From: JALQTD01 sp965656785
Lineage (GTDB): Bacteria > Bacteroidota > Bacteroidia > Flavobacteriales_D > Sanyastnellaceae
NCBI GenBank assembly: GCA_965656785.1
Contig: CBFHLY010000001.1
Coordinates: 1 to 64,000, forward strand
DNA: 64,000 nucleotides
Direction of reading: 5' to 3'
Part shown: in pieces, positions 51,363 to 61,044 of the stretch
Layout: every line of letters begins with the position of its first letter
Numbering within the stretch: position 1 is the first letter of the stretch
The notes under the pieces: model-generated
The model's database searches: none
Seen by the model: only the letters and a program-made list of their open reading frames with translations
What the model was told of the DNA's origin: nothing
Made by a program: the position numbers and the translations under genes

Positions 51363-54300
51363 TCAGCGGAACAAGGTCACATCACCGTGGTACTCATCGC
51401 CGTTGGGCAGCACGAGGATGTACCAATACGTTCCCTCCTCCAATTCCGTCGCTAACCAGTCGCCGGTCTTGAAATCCAAGTTCTCGTAGACCATCGTTCC
51501 CCACCGGTTGAAGACTTGGAAATGCACATCGTCGTAGCGATCCAATCCTTCGATTTGGAATGAAGGGTTGTAGCTGTCCCCGTTTCCTGGCGTGAATACG
51601 TTGGGAATGTTCAGCCCACACGCGTCCACGACCACGTTCCATGACGTCGAAACGCCGCCCGTTGCACACGGGTTGTACGAAACGCCCGTCAGCACCAATT
51701 CCGGGTTGGTCTCCCAGCAATCGTACGTCAACATCGAACTGACCAACGTCACGGCCTCGTTCGTGCCCACCGATTCGAATTCTCCGTTTCCGCACGTGAT
51801 GGTCCACGTGAATTCTCCGCCGTAATCCGAATTCAAATCGAAGACGTTCTCGACCTCCGGGCACAGGTAGATTTCACCGTCCGCAGGGCTCGGCAACGGA
51901 TTGTTCGTCGGAGGGAGGCCCAACCAAACGTACGTGCACGATTCGTTGGTTTCGCATTGATCTGGGTCGGTGTATTGGATGCAGATTTCCGTTTGGTCGT
52001 AAGGTCCTTGGTCTTCCACCGTCCAGTTGGGGCCGGTCGATCCATCCGGCCAAACAAAGGTGTAACCAGGAGGCGCGGTGGGGGTAATGGTCAGGGTGTT
52101 GCCTCCTTCGCACTCCAGCGCGTAATCGTCCAATGGCGGAGCAATGGGGACGTAAACCAGCATGTCCGCGCACTCTTGCACGCCAGCAGGATAGCACTCG
52201 TTGGAAACCGTTACACAGTACGTACCCGTGACGTTCGCTGTGTACGTCGGGGTGTTGCCTCCAACGCCCGTGCCGTCCAGGGTCCATTCGTAGACGAGGC
52301 CATCCACATCGTCGGCAATGGGGTCCAGTACCGCAGCGCCGCCCTCACAAAGATTCGAGGATTCCAGTTGGGGATCGGGCTGCGATTGCGCCTCGACCGT
52401 GGCGGTGGCCGTCATCGAACCGCATGCATTCTCCACCGTTACAGAAACCGCTTCGCTCGATCCCGGGCTGAACGTGTACGTGTTGCTCAAGACGTCATCC
52501 GTCCCCGGAGCCGACCAATCAATGGTGCTTGTCGCGCTGGGATCGGTCACGGACGCGTTGAAGGTCACCGGATCGCCATCGCACGCAAACACTTCGGTTT
52601 CATCGAGCGTCACCTCGGGCTCCGTTGCAATGATGACCTCATAGCAGAGGGCGTATTCGCAGACGTCATCGGTGAAACAAATCTCGTATTCGCCGTATCC
52701 GTCTGGGTAGAAGGTCGTGTTGTATTCGTCCATCACCGAGAACGTCCCCTCCGGTCCCGCAGCCTGTGACCAAGAGCCGGTTGCCGGATCGGCCGAGCAC
52801 GCCGCAGGAGCCGAATACAGCAACTCACCCGCGGTGAGGTCATTGAAGGTAGCGGTGGATTGGCTTCCGCAATTGAACACCGTGACGGACAACAAAGACG
52901 TATCGGCGTTGCCGTCGCTGATGAAGTAAATTTCAATGGTGTCCCCCACCTCGATGCCCACTTCATGCTGTTGGAAGGACATGAACGAGGTCAAGATGAT
53001 GGGGTTGCTGGTATCCCCATTGATGTAGACCTCAAGGTAGCTGGACCCGCCCCATCCGAGGATGGATGAACTCTGCATGTACACCCAGAGCGGACCATTT
53101 TGCGGGCTGGAATACCCCCCTTCAAAAACCAATGAATCGGGAATCACATCGCAGTAAGGACCAAAATCGACTTCGGGCAAGAAGGGCCCGATCGTCTCAA
53201 TGTTGAAGTAGCGCTTGCCCTGACAACCTTCCTCGTTGGTCACGGTGAGCTCGTAGATGCCCGCCGTCAATTCCGCCTCGGGTCCGTTATCGGTGACGAC
53301 TTCACCGCCACCCCCTTCCCAGTTCGCCACCCACGTGTAGTTGTCGTAGAGCGGCTGCTCGTCCGGGTCGACGACCGCCCAACCCGTTTCACCCGGACAC
53401 AACGCGTTCGGATGCTCCACCATGGGATTGAAGAACGGAGTTTGCGTCAATTCATATTGAATCGTGGAAGTGCACTCGGCAAGTTGAGCCGTCAATTCGA
53501 AGATTCCTCCGTAGTTGTGGACGCAGGTCGCTTCGTCGCACCCGGTAGACCAAGCGTACGTGTCGAAGCCCGGTGTGGCCGTCAATTCCGTTTCCCCACC
53601 AGAGCAGAAGACGGTTTCACCGGTCACTTCCAGCGCGGGAATGGACGTCTCGGAAACAACGATGACTAGCTCCACTTCCGTGGACGCGGCAGGGCTGCCG
53701 TTGTCCGTAGCGGTAATGATGAGGTTCTGGGTGCCCACGTTGTCCGCTTGGCCCGTGAAAGTGCCCACGATGGAACCGAATTCACCGGCCTCCGCGGAGT
53801 ACGTCCAACCGGGCAGGTCGTTGGCACTGACGGTGATGGTTTGGCCGGTTTCAGGTGCCAAAAAGTCCAAGGCCACCTCGTATTCGTTGCCCTGACACAA
53901 GAAAATCGTGTCGCAACCCAAATTCGCTGAGGGCAAGGGCGGCACGTTGCCGCTTCCTTCGGTCAAATTCAAATTGAACGTTTTACCATCCAGCCAGTCG
54001 ACCCCGTCCTGATCCGCTGCACCCGCCCCGTAAGGCCCGTTGTACGTATCGTCAAGCAAATTGAAGCGTCCGTATTGGATGTGGTCGCCGTTCGATTGGC
54101 TGTTGTCCGCTCCAACGGTTGCCGGGGAGCCTCCGCAACAGCCGTTGGTGCCGCCCACATCGCCGTGTGCCCAGTTCATGTCGAGGTAGCACAACTGCGC
54201 GTTCGCCATGTCGGGCAAGATGACCCCGTCTTCGGGCGTGATGATGATTTGGTAGGTGTTCACCTTATCATCGTGCTGGCTGTAGTAGCCGACGTTAATG

Positions 54301-54941
54301 AAGTTGATGTAAGCGGCTTCGGGCGTGATCTTGTACTTAATCGCTCCGCTTTCCCGGTAGTCCGCGTCGGCCCAAAAACCGGCAATTTGGTTGTACGATG
54401 CCCCTGGAAATTCCTCCGGTGTCCAGTCGATGACGTAATCCCCGAAGGAAATCGACCCCTTCGAGTTGATGTAAAACTGGTCGTACGTGGCTCCGTAAAA
54501 GTTGAAGTCAAACGGCAAATCCAACGGACCCACCGAGCAGTCCACGTCCGCGCCCGCGCCGCCCGTGAAATCCCAGTCGGTGGTGCCGATGGTCGTGTAG
54601 CTCCCGTCAGGCTGAACCCAGCAATCGCACCCCCCCGTCAACAACTTCGTAGTCAACGGCTTATCCGAAGGATTGAGGCGAGCCTTTCGCTCCGCAACAA
54701 TGCGACGGGCTTCCGCCTCATCGTAGCCTTCCCACTGCCGCATCACGTCCCATTCCTCGCGGGTCATGTGGATGACCGCACCTTCGAATGACTTGTACTT
54801 CTCGATGAGCTCCGGTCCAGAGGAACGAACCACCATGCGCTCGTGCTGGTAAATGGTCTCCTGCGCAGAGAGGCAGCCCGCCGCTGCCGCGGTCGCAAAA
54901 AGGGCTACAAGCCAAGGTCGAAATCCGATCATGTGGTGCAT
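51363..54941 (-). CDS. Giant secreted protein with NIDO-like domain, Ig/PKD-like repeats and T9SS type B sorting domain
   Basis: About 1192 residues. Signal peptide to about residue 26 (CLSAQ); the ATG at 54932 is an alternative start. Residues about 115-260 resemble a nidogen-type domain (DFNFYGATYDQFYINSKGSI, IAGFWADADYR). A cadherin-like stretch (AETGQTITVSANDLPGW) and several Cys-bearing Ig/PKD-like modules follow. The last 85 residues (NIPNVFTPGNGDSYNPSF, FQVFNRWGTMVYEN, GTYWYILVLPNG) form the gliding-motility type B CTD used by the type IX system. Likely a cell-surface adhesin. Hairpin-forming CTTGCG/CGCAAG repeats lie just upstream (54953-54968). Confidence 0.83.
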   Translation of the reverse strand: MHHMIGFRPWLVALFATAAAAGCLSAQETIYQHERMVVRSSGPELIEKYKSFEGAVIHMTREEWDVMRQWEGYDEAEARRIVAERKARLNPSDKPLTTKLLTGGCDCWVQPDGSYTTIGTTDWDFTGGAGADVDCSVGPLDLPFDFNFYGATYDQFYINSKGSISFGDYVIDWTPEEFPGASYNQIAGFWADADYRESGAIKYKITPEAAYINFINVGYYSQHDDKVNTYQIIITPEDGVILPDMANAQLCYLDMNWAHGDVGGTNGCCGGSPATVGADNSQSNGDHIQYGRFNLLDDTYNGPYGAGAADQDGVDWLDGKTFNLNLTEGSGNVPPLPSANLGCDTIFLCQGNEYEVALDFLAPETGQTITVSANDLPGWTYSAEAGEFGSIVGTFTGQADNVGTQNLIITATDNGSPAASTEVELVIVVSETSIPALEVTGETVFCSGGETELTATPGFDTYAWSTGCDEATCVHNYGGIFELTAQLAECTSTIQYELTQTPFFNPMVEHPNALCPGETGWAVVDPDEQPLYDNYTWVANWEGGGGEVVTDNGPEAELTAGIYELTVTNEEGCQGKRYFNIETIGPFLPEVDFGPYCDVIPDSLVFEGGYSSPQNGPLWVYMQSSSILGWGGSSYLEVYINGDTSNPIILTSFMSFQQHEVGIEVGDTIEIYFISDGNADTSLLSVTVFNCGSQSTATFNDLTAGELLYSAPAACSADPATGSWSQAAGPEGTFSVMDEYNTTFYPDGYGEYEICFTDDVCEYALCYEVIIATEPEVTLDETEVFACDGDPVTFNASVTDPSATSTIDWSAPGTDDVLSNTYTFSPGSSEAVSVTVENACGSMTATATVEAQSQPDPQLESSNLCEGGAAVLDPIADDVDGLVYEWTLDGTGVGGNTPTYTANVTGTYCVTVSNECYPAGVQECADMLVYVPIAPPLDDYALECEGGNTLTITPTAPPGYTFVWPDGSTGPNWTVEDQGPYDQTEICIQYTDPDQCETNESCTYVWLGLPPTNNPLPSPADGEIYLCPEVENVFDLNSDYGGEFTWTITCGNGEFESVGTNEAVTLVSSMLTYDCWETNPELVLTGVSYNPCATGGVSTSWNVVVDACGLNIPNVFTPGNGDSYNPSFQIEGLDRYDDVHFQVFNRWGTMVYENLDFKTGDWLATELEEGTYWYILVLPNGDEYHGDVTLFR

Positions 54942-55130
54942 ATGTTGGTTTCCTTGCGGTTACGCAAGCTTCGCAAGTTAATAAATGCGATGCAAGCGGC
55001 GTTCACAAGTGCATTCGATTTCCTTACGGATAACAGGATTCGAGGCCAAATCGTTGCACGGCAACTTCCAACCTTCGCCCGGAACCAATGCTCACCGTTC
55101 AGCCGTATTTTCGCCTTTCAATCATACGGC

Positions 55131-56921
55131 ATGGAACGCATCCGGAATTTCTGCATCATCGCACACATCGATCACGGCAAGAGCACGCTAGCTGACCGGC
55201 TGTTGCACACCACCGGGACCATCACCGATCGGGAATTGCAGGAGCAGACGCTCGACGACATGGATTTGGAGCGCGAGCGGGGCATCACGATCAAGAGCCA
55301 CGCCATCCAAATGCGGCACACCGCCGAAGATGGACTCGAATACACGCTGAACCTCATCGACACGCCCGGTCACGTGGATTTCAGCTACGAGGTCTCGCGG
55401 TCGATTGCGGCCTGTGAGGGGGCGTTGTTGATTGTGGATGCGACGCAAGGGATTGAGGCCCAGACGATTTCGAACTTGTATTTGGCCTTGGAACACGACC
55501 TCGAGATCATTCCGGTTTTGAACAAAATGGACCTCGATTCAGCCGACCCAGAAGGCGTGAGCGACCAAATCATCGACCTCATCGGCTGCACGCAAGAGGA
55601 CATCATTCCAGCAAGTGGGAAGACGGGCATGGGTGTGGACGACATCCTGCGAGCCATTGTGAACAAAGTGCCCGCCCCGAAAGGCGATCCCAATGCACCC
55701 CTTCAAGCGATGGTCTTCGACAGCGTGTTCAACTCGTTTCGCGGCATCATCGCCTACATCCGGGTGCTGAACGGGACGCTGAAGAAGGGAGAAACGGTGC
55801 AGTTCATGGCGACGAAGAAGGAATACAATGCAGATGAAATCGGCATTTTGGGCCTGGACCTCAAGCCACAAAAGGAACTGAAAGCAGGGAATGTGGGCTA
55901 CGTCATCAGCGGCATCAAAAACGCTCGGGAAGTCAAAGTTGGGGACACCTTGACCTTGAAGAACAACCCGTGCTCAGTTGCCGTGAAGGGCTTTGAGGAC
56001 GTGAAGCCCATGGTCTTTGCGGGCATTTACCCGGTCGATACCGAGGATTATGAAGAGTTGCGGGCGTCGATGGAGAAGTTGCAGCTGAACGATGCTTCGT
56101 TGGTGTTCGAGCCGGAGTCTTCGGCGGCATTGGGATTTGGCTTTCGATGCGGCTTCCTCGGCATGCTGCACATGGAAATCATCCAAGAGCGGCTCGAGCG
56201 CGAATTTGACATGTCGGTCATCACCACGGTTCCCAACGTGAGCTACCACGCCTTCACGAAAGCCGGGGACCAACTGATCGTCAACAACCCTTCCGACCTG
56301 CCCGACACGAACAAACTCGACTACGTGGAAGAGCCGTTCATCAAGGCGCAAGTCATCACGAAGAGCGAGTACATCGGCGCGGTCATGAGCCTCTGCATCG
56401 AGAAACGCGGCATCCTGCTGAACCAAGTGTACTTGACGGCCGACCGCGTGGAGATGACCTTCAGCATGCCGCTCGGGGAAATCGTTTTCGACTTCTACGA
56501 CAAACTCAAGAGCGTTTCCCGCGGATACGCCTCGTTCGACTACTTCCCGGATGAATACAAGCAAAGCAACCTCGTCAAGCTGGACATCCTCCTGAATGGC
56601 GACCAAGTCGATGCCCTCAGCGCCCTCATCCACCGGGACAACGCGTTCGAACTGGGCAAGAAAATCTGCTTAAAATTGAAAGAACTCATCCCGCGACAGC
56701 AGTTCATGATTGCCCTGCAAGCAGCCATCGGAGCGAAAATCATTGCGCGGGAAACCATCAAACCGGTTCGGAAAGACGTTACGGCAAAGTGCTACGGAGG
56801 GGACATCACCCGGAAGCGGAAACTGCTCGAGAAGCAAAAGAAAGGCAAGAAACGCATGCGCCAAGTCGGCAACGTCGAGGTGCCTCAGAGCGCGTTCCTC
56901 GCCGTCCTCAAGCTGGATTGA
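55131..56921 (+). CDS. lepA: Elongation factor 4 (LepA)
   Basis: A 596-residue translational GTPase, the normal LepA length. G1 AHIDHGKST, the switch region RERGITIKSHA, DTPGHVDF (G3) and NKMDLDSADPE (G4) are complete; the LepA-specific C-terminal domain has KKGKKRMRQVGNVEVPQSAF. The start chosen is the ATG that begins directly with MERIRNFCIIAHID. TATTTTCG 18 bases before it may be the -7 box. It overlaps the convergent rlmN by 14 bases. Confidence 0.96.
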   Translation: MERIRNFCIIAHIDHGKSTLADRLLHTTGTITDRELQEQTLDDMDLERERGITIKSHAIQMRHTAEDGLEYTLNLIDTPGHVDFSYEVSRSIAACEGALLIVDATQGIEAQTISNLYLALEHDLEIIPVLNKMDLDSADPEGVSDQIIDLIGCTQEDIIPASGKTGMGVDDILRAIVNKVPAPKGDPNAPLQAMVFDSVFNSFRGIIAYIRVLNGTLKKGETVQFMATKKEYNADEIGILGLDLKPQKELKAGNVGYVISGIKNAREVKVGDTLTLKNNPCSVAVKGFEDVKPMVFAGIYPVDTEDYEELRASMEKLQLNDASLVFEPESSAALGFGFRCGFLGMLHMEIIQERLEREFDMSVITTVPNVSYHAFTKAGDQLIVNNPSDLPDTNKLDYVEEPFIKAQVITKSEYIGAVMSLCIEKRGILLNQVYLTADRVEMTFSMPLGEIVFDFYDKLKSVSRGYASFDYFPDEYKQSNLVKLDILLNGDQVDALSALIHRDNAFELGKKICLKLKELIPRQQFMIALQAAIGAKIIARETIKPVRKDVTAKCYGGDITRKRKLLEKQKKGKKRMRQVGNVEVPQSAFLAVLKLD

Positions 56922-57993
56922 CCTTCCGGGGGGCGGAGGCGGCGAGTTCGTTTTTGTTCGCCAGCTGACCGCACGCGGCATCGATGTCTTTGCCCCGTGA
57001 GCGCCGGACGTTCACCACAAGGTTGCACCGTTCCAGGAATTCCACGAACGCATCGGTGCGCTCGGGAGAGGTTTTTTGGAACTCCCCGTCATCGATGGGG
57101 TTGTACTCGATCAGGTTGATTTTGCATGGGACGTTCCGGCAGAATTCCGCAAGTTCTCGCGCGTCCGCAAGCGAATCGTTGAAGTCCTTGAACAGGATGT
57201 ACTCGAAGGTGACGCGCGTGCCCGTTTTTTCGTGGAAGTGCTTGAGCGCATCGGCCAATACCGCGAGGTTGTTCGTCTCGTTGATGGCCATGATGCGGTT
57301 GCGCTTCTCATCGTTCGCCGCATGCAGGCTCAAGGCCAAATTGAATTTCACCTCATCGTCCCCGAGGCGCTTGATGGCCTTCGCAATTCCGGCCGTGCTG
57401 ACCGTGATGCGCTTGGGCGAAATGCCCAACCCCGGCGTGCCACAAATGCGATCAATGGAGGCCATCATCTCGCGGTAATTGAGCAGCGGCTCGCCCATGC
57501 CCATGTACACGATGTTCGTCAGCGACGCCCCATACCGCTCGTCCGCCATCGCCCGCAGCATTTCGACCTGGTCATAAATCTCCCCTGCCGAGAGGTTCTT
57601 CAACAACTTCAATCGGCCCGTGGCACAAAAGGCGCACGCCAATGAACAGCCAACTTGGGAGGAAATGCACGCCGTCATCCGCTTCGACGTGGGAATGAGA
57701 ACGCCCTCGACGACCTGATGGGGACCGACTTCGAATGCGCACTTGATGGTTCGGTCGTTGCTGATTTGGCGCTCCTGAAGCCGAATGCGCTCGATGCGAT
57801 ACCCGGCCTTGAGCGCGGTGCGGAAGGCGGCACTGAGGTTCGTCATCTCGTCGAAGGAAGCCGCTGATTTGGTCCAAATCCATTCCTCCAACTGCTTCGC
57901 ACGAAACGGCTTTTCACCGAGTTCAGCCACCGCTGCCCGCAAGCCTTCAGCGTCCAAGCTTCGAATGTCCGGAAGTCCTTCGGTAGTGGCCAT
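56908..57993 (-). CDS. rlmN: Dual-specificity methyltransferase RlmN
   Basis: A 361-residue radical-SAM enzyme. The Fe-S motif is CSLACAFC; GMGEPLLNY and STAGIA bind SAM; the second catalytic Cys should be the one in DAACGQL near the C-terminus. It methylates A2503 of 23S rRNA and A37 of tRNAs. One of the perfect iterated palindromes lies within its 5' part. Confidence 0.94.
   Translation of the reverse strand: MATTEGLPDIRSLDAEGLRAAVAELGEKPFRAKQLEEWIWTKSAASFDEMTNLSAAFRTALKAGYRIERIRLQERQISNDRTIKCAFEVGPHQVVEGVLIPTSKRMTACISSQVGCSLACAFCATGRLKLLKNLSAGEIYDQVEMLRAMADERYGASLTNIVYMGMGEPLLNYREMMASIDRICGTPGLGISPKRITVSTAGIAKAIKRLGDDEVKFNLALSLHAANDEKRNRIMAINETNNLAVLADALKHFHEKTGTRVTFEYILFKDFNDSLADARELAEFCRNVPCKINLIEYNPIDDGEFQKTSPERTDAFVEFLERCNLVVNVRRSRGKDIDAACGQLANKNELAASAPRKVNPA
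57866..57880. repeat. Iterated palindrome GATTTGG-T-CCAAATC, copy 6
   Basis: Perfect 15-base form in rlmN, in a different codon frame from the others (read Trp-Thr-Lys), which argues for a DNA-level role. Confidence 0.65.
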
Positions 57994-58010
57994 GCCGCAA
58001 AGATACGCGC

Positions 58011-58832
58011 CTAGGGCTTCAACGGTGGACGTGGCTCCGCGGCCATCGAAGGCGTCGAACGCCGGCGGCGCTTGGGGCCTTCCACATCGATCATCAGCTG
58101 CTCCAGCCGCAACCGCACCTCATCGCGCTTTCGCACCGCCATCGGCACTTCGCTTCCATCTTTGAGCGTCAAGGTATTTGATCGGTAGTTGCAACTGAGC
58201 ACGTTGTTCAGCCTGACCAATTGGGAGTTGTGGACCCGGAAAAACGTCGGGTCATCCAGCAATTCCTCCACCCGCTTCAAGTTCTTCGACACCGTGATGC
58301 GCCGCCCGCCCTCCAAGTGGAACGTGGAATAACTCCCGCTCGCCTCGACGTTCAAGATTTCTCCGAGTTTCACGAAGTAGCGGTGTCCGGAAGTCTGCAA
58401 TTCGATTTTCCGATTGGGGTCATTTTGGGGCTCCGTTGCCACCACATTCCCCACGTGGAAATGGTTTGCAATGCGACGCGCGCAGGCCTTGAGTTCCTCC
58501 GCATCGACCGGCTTCAACAAGTAGTCAAATGCTTGCTTGCGGATGGCCTCCACGGCGTATTCATGATACGTGGTGCAAAAGACCACATAGAAATCGCGGT
58601 CGGGAAAGCGGTCGAGGAGTTCCAATCCCGTCTCATCCGGCATGCGGATGTCGAGGAACACCACGTCGGGAGCCAGCCGTTTGATTTCTCGGTGCGCCTC
58701 AGCCGCTGATGAGGCCGCATACACCACCCGCATGCCCGGGCAGTGCCGTTCGATTTGGTGTTGAATGGCAAGGCGGGCGGGCTTCTCGTCGTCCACCACC
58801 ACCACCCGCAGGAGTTCATCCACTGATTTCAT
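58011..58832 (-). CDS. LytTR-type response regulator
   Basis: A 273-residue regulator: receiver domain with phospho-acceptor Asp61 (VVFLDIRMPDETG), acidic pocket VVDDE and Lys in LLKPVD, then a LytTR DNA-binding domain (RYFVKLGEILNVEASGSYST, FFRVHNSQLVRLNNV). The ATG at MKSVDE is preferred over a GTG five codons earlier. The usual partner, a LytS/YesM-like histidine kinase, is not next to it, so its kinase lies elsewhere. Targets unknown. Confidence 0.88.
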   Translation of the reverse strand: MKSVDELLRVVVVDDEKPARLAIQHQIERHCPGMRVVYAASSAAEAHREIKRLAPDVVFLDIRMPDETGLELLDRFPDRDFYVVFCTTYHEYAVEAIRKQAFDYLLKPVDAEELKACARRIANHFHVGNVVATEPQNDPNRKIELQTSGHRYFVKLGEILNVEASGSYSTFHLEGGRRITVSKNLKRVEELLDDPTFFRVHNSQLVRLNNVLSCNYRSNTLTLKDGSEVPMAVRKRDEVRLRLEQLMIDVEGPKRRRRSTPSMAAEPRPPLKP

Positions 58833-58940
58833 CGCTTTTCGGTTCACTTGTTCGATGGCAAATAAAAATTTAAGCGATTAAATCATGCAATTCAAATTCA
58901 CTTTCGACGCCCTTGGATTTGTAAGTGTCGTTATAACGCG

Positions 58941-60083
58941 TTATTTGAGCACTTCGCGGGCGAAATCGATGACGCGGTAAACCTCACCGGGCAAGTGGCG
59001 GATCTTATCGCTGGGCTTGTCATAGCCCGTGCGAACCACGACCAAATCCAACGCCGGAACCGAAATGACGAACTGCCCCCGGTGGCCTTCGAGGACGGAG
59101 AAGGCAGCGCCGTCATCGGTGGTTCCCAACCAAATTTGGTACCCATAATGCGTCGCGTCGCACGCGGGATCCAACGCATTCACCGGAGTCAACAAGCGCT
59201 CGATGTACGCTTCAGAAACGAGTTGCCGCCCGTTCCATCGTCCGCTGTCGCTCAGCAACTTCCCAAGGCGAGCAAAATCCCGAGTGGTCGCATAGAATTG
59301 CGCAAAACACCGCTCCACCGGCGGATCCACCGAATCGTCGACGCCCCAGTGCGCATCGGACTCCGCCCCCATCGGACCCCACAACCCGCGCGCAGTCCAA
59401 TCGCTCAAAGTCCGGCCACTTCCCGAAGAAACGATTTCCTCCAAGAGCATGGTGTTTCCCCCCTGGTACTTCCATTCCGTGCCCGCGGGCTCGGACAGGG
59501 TGTACTCCGCAAGGAGGTCCCGGACGCCGTCTTTGTAATACGATTGGGCCATGAAGGCGAACGGGTTCTTGTAATTCTCGCCAAACGGGATGTGCGAGCG
59601 CATTTGCAGCAAGTGCTCCACCGTCAAGTCCGTCCCGGCAAACCGCTCCAAATGATCGCCCACCGGATCGTTCACGGTCAGCACACCCTGATCGGCTGCC
59701 AAGCCCACCGCCAGCGCGGTGATGGTCTTTGCCATGGAAAACGAATTCGTTCGGGTCGACCGATCGTGCCCCCGCCAATAGCGCTCGTACCGGATGGTGT
59801 CGCGGAAGATGACCAAGAAACTCGCAGCCAATGAAGCGTCCATCGCTGCGGCCGAAGCCTCGCTCAGCGCCGATTCAGGGAGCAGCGCCTCCGGCCACGG
59901 CTGCGGATTCACCGCGGGGAGCGTCACCACATCCCGAAACTCCAAGTCGTCGATGTTCGAATTCTTCCATCCGCGGAAGTACGTCTCCCGCATTCCGCCC
60001 CAAATGTACCCGTAACCGGTGACCCAGCTCAGGAGCACCAAAGCTCCCACGAAGGCCAAAAACCCCTTGATGAAACGCTTCAT
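58941..60083 (-). CDS. Class C beta-lactamase-like serine hydrolase
   Basis: A 380-residue protein with an N-terminal membrane anchor (about residues 7-27). The active site is S116-M-A-K119 in SFSMAKT; Tyr206 in KYQGGNTML stands in the Y-x-N-type position; GHRGQ near the C-terminus is the KTG counterpart. This points to a penicillin-binding-protein fold acting as D-aminopeptidase or esterase outside the cytoplasm rather than as a true antibiotic lactamase. It stands between a regulator gene and a T9SS gene of the same direction. Confidence 0.83.
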   Translation of the reverse strand: MKRFIKGFLAFVGALVLLSWVTGYGYIWGGMRETYFRGWKNSNIDDLEFRDVVTLPAVNPQPWPEALLPESALSEASAAAMDASLAASFLVIFRDTIRYERYWRGHDRSTRTNSFSMAKTITALAVGLAADQGVLTVNDPVGDHLERFAGTDLTVEHLLQMRSHIPFGENYKNPFAFMAQSYYKDGVRDLLAEYTLSEPAGTEWKYQGGNTMLLEEIVSSGSGRTLSDWTARGLWGPMGAESDAHWGVDDSVDPPVERCFAQFYATTRDFARLGKLLSDSGRWNGRQLVSEAYIERLLTPVNALDPACDATHYGYQIWLGTTDDGAAFSVLEGHRGQFVISVPALDLVVVRTGYDKPSDKIRHLPGEVYRVIDFAREVLK

Positions 60084-60094
60084 GGTCTTTCAAT

Positions 60095-61006
60095 TCACTC
60101 TGTAATGAACAAACGGCGCGTGCTGCGGCGGGCGCCGTCCGTGGCCACGAGGCTGTACCATCCAGTGGGCAAACCGGAGAGGTCGAGGGTGTTGCGGACC
60201 GCGGCGGGCACGGTGCGCACGATTTGGCCCGAGGAGTTCACGACGACGAGCTCAGCCGACGCCGCCCAACCCGTCAAGGTCACCGCGCCCGAAGTGGCCG
60301 TCGGGAACACGTTCCACGGCGCATCTGCCGCCTCCGCCACCGAAACCTGCTCGCCGGGGCAGAACGTGCCCGCCCCATTGAAACTGCACGTCCGCGTCTC
60401 CATGGCCAACGGATCGCCTTCAACGAAGACCTGAAAATTCAGGGTGCCCCACAGGTCATCGGCGGTCGGCGCAGTCACTTGCATCACCAAAACGCGAAGG
60501 TTCGTCGCGTCGGGCAAGCCATTCACGGCACCGTTCATCAAGAACCAAATGCCGCCAATGGCATCGTCCATGATGACGTCCGCGCCGCTCTCCGCCGCAC
60601 CTTCAGCGAAGTGACTGACCCACGACTGTCCAGGCGACTCAATCGCGGTGACCGCCATCGCGGGAGGCACGGGGATGGATTCCGAGCCGATGGTGAACCA
60701 CGAGTCGAATTCCGCACTCGGCATCGCCGAGAAAATGGCCGGGTTGATCTCGGCTGTGCTGCTGCCGCCGAATTCGTCGTTGTAGAACCCGTTGCTCGTC
60801 CGAATGGCGAGCGGTGACGTAGCATCTCCATAGACGGCGCCGACGAAATCCGTTGGGTTCACCGCGTCGACGTAAAACCGGTAGGTCGTCATGCCTTCAA
60901 TGCCGTCAATGGCGTGGGCTTCAACGGTCAGGCAGTAGTCCAGATTTTGGGCGAGCAGGCTGGCCGGCAGGGCCGCGAGCAACAGGGCGAAAGGACGGGT
61001 TTTCAT
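60095..61006 (-). CDS. Secreted protein with T9SS type A sorting domain
   Basis: A 303-residue protein with a signal peptide (to about residue 19, SLLAQ). The central 200 residues are beta-rich and unknown (YCLTVEAHAIDGIEGMTTY). The last 75 residues form a type A CTD: WNVFPTATSGAVTLTG, LVVVNSSGQIVRTVP, LDLSGLPTGWYSLVA. The ATG chosen starts the signal peptide; the longer frame adds an unlikely leader. A perfect TTTGG-C-CCAAA palindrome lies 9 bases upstream of it. Confidence 0.8.
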   Translation of the reverse strand: MKTRPFALLLAALPASLLAQNLDYCLTVEAHAIDGIEGMTTYRFYVDAVNPTDFVGAVYGDATSPLAIRTSNGFYNDEFGGSSTAEINPAIFSAMPSAEFDSWFTIGSESIPVPPAMAVTAIESPGQSWVSHFAEGAAESGADVIMDDAIGGIWFLMNGAVNGLPDATNLRVLVMQVTAPTADDLWGTLNFQVFVEGDPLAMETRTCSFNGAGTFCPGEQVSVAEAADAPWNVFPTATSGAVTLTGWAASAELVVVNSSGQIVRTVPAAVRNTLDLSGLPTGWYSLVATDGARRSTRRLFITE

Positions 61007-61014
61007 GGCAGCAA

Positions 61015-61025
61015 TTTGGCCCAAA
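61015..61025. repeat. Iterated palindrome TTTGG-C-CCAAA, copy 7
   Basis: Perfect copy outside genes, between lipB and the type A T9SS gene, 9 bases upstream of that gene's ATG. Confidence 0.6.
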
Positions 61026-61044
61026 CCCCCGCTCTTTCCAAATC

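Noticed and set aside
58941..60083. Antibiotic-resistance beta-lactamase
   Set aside because: It has the SxxK fold, but the membrane anchor and the YQGGN and GHRGQ motifs fit the general serine hydrolase family rather than an AmpC enzyme.
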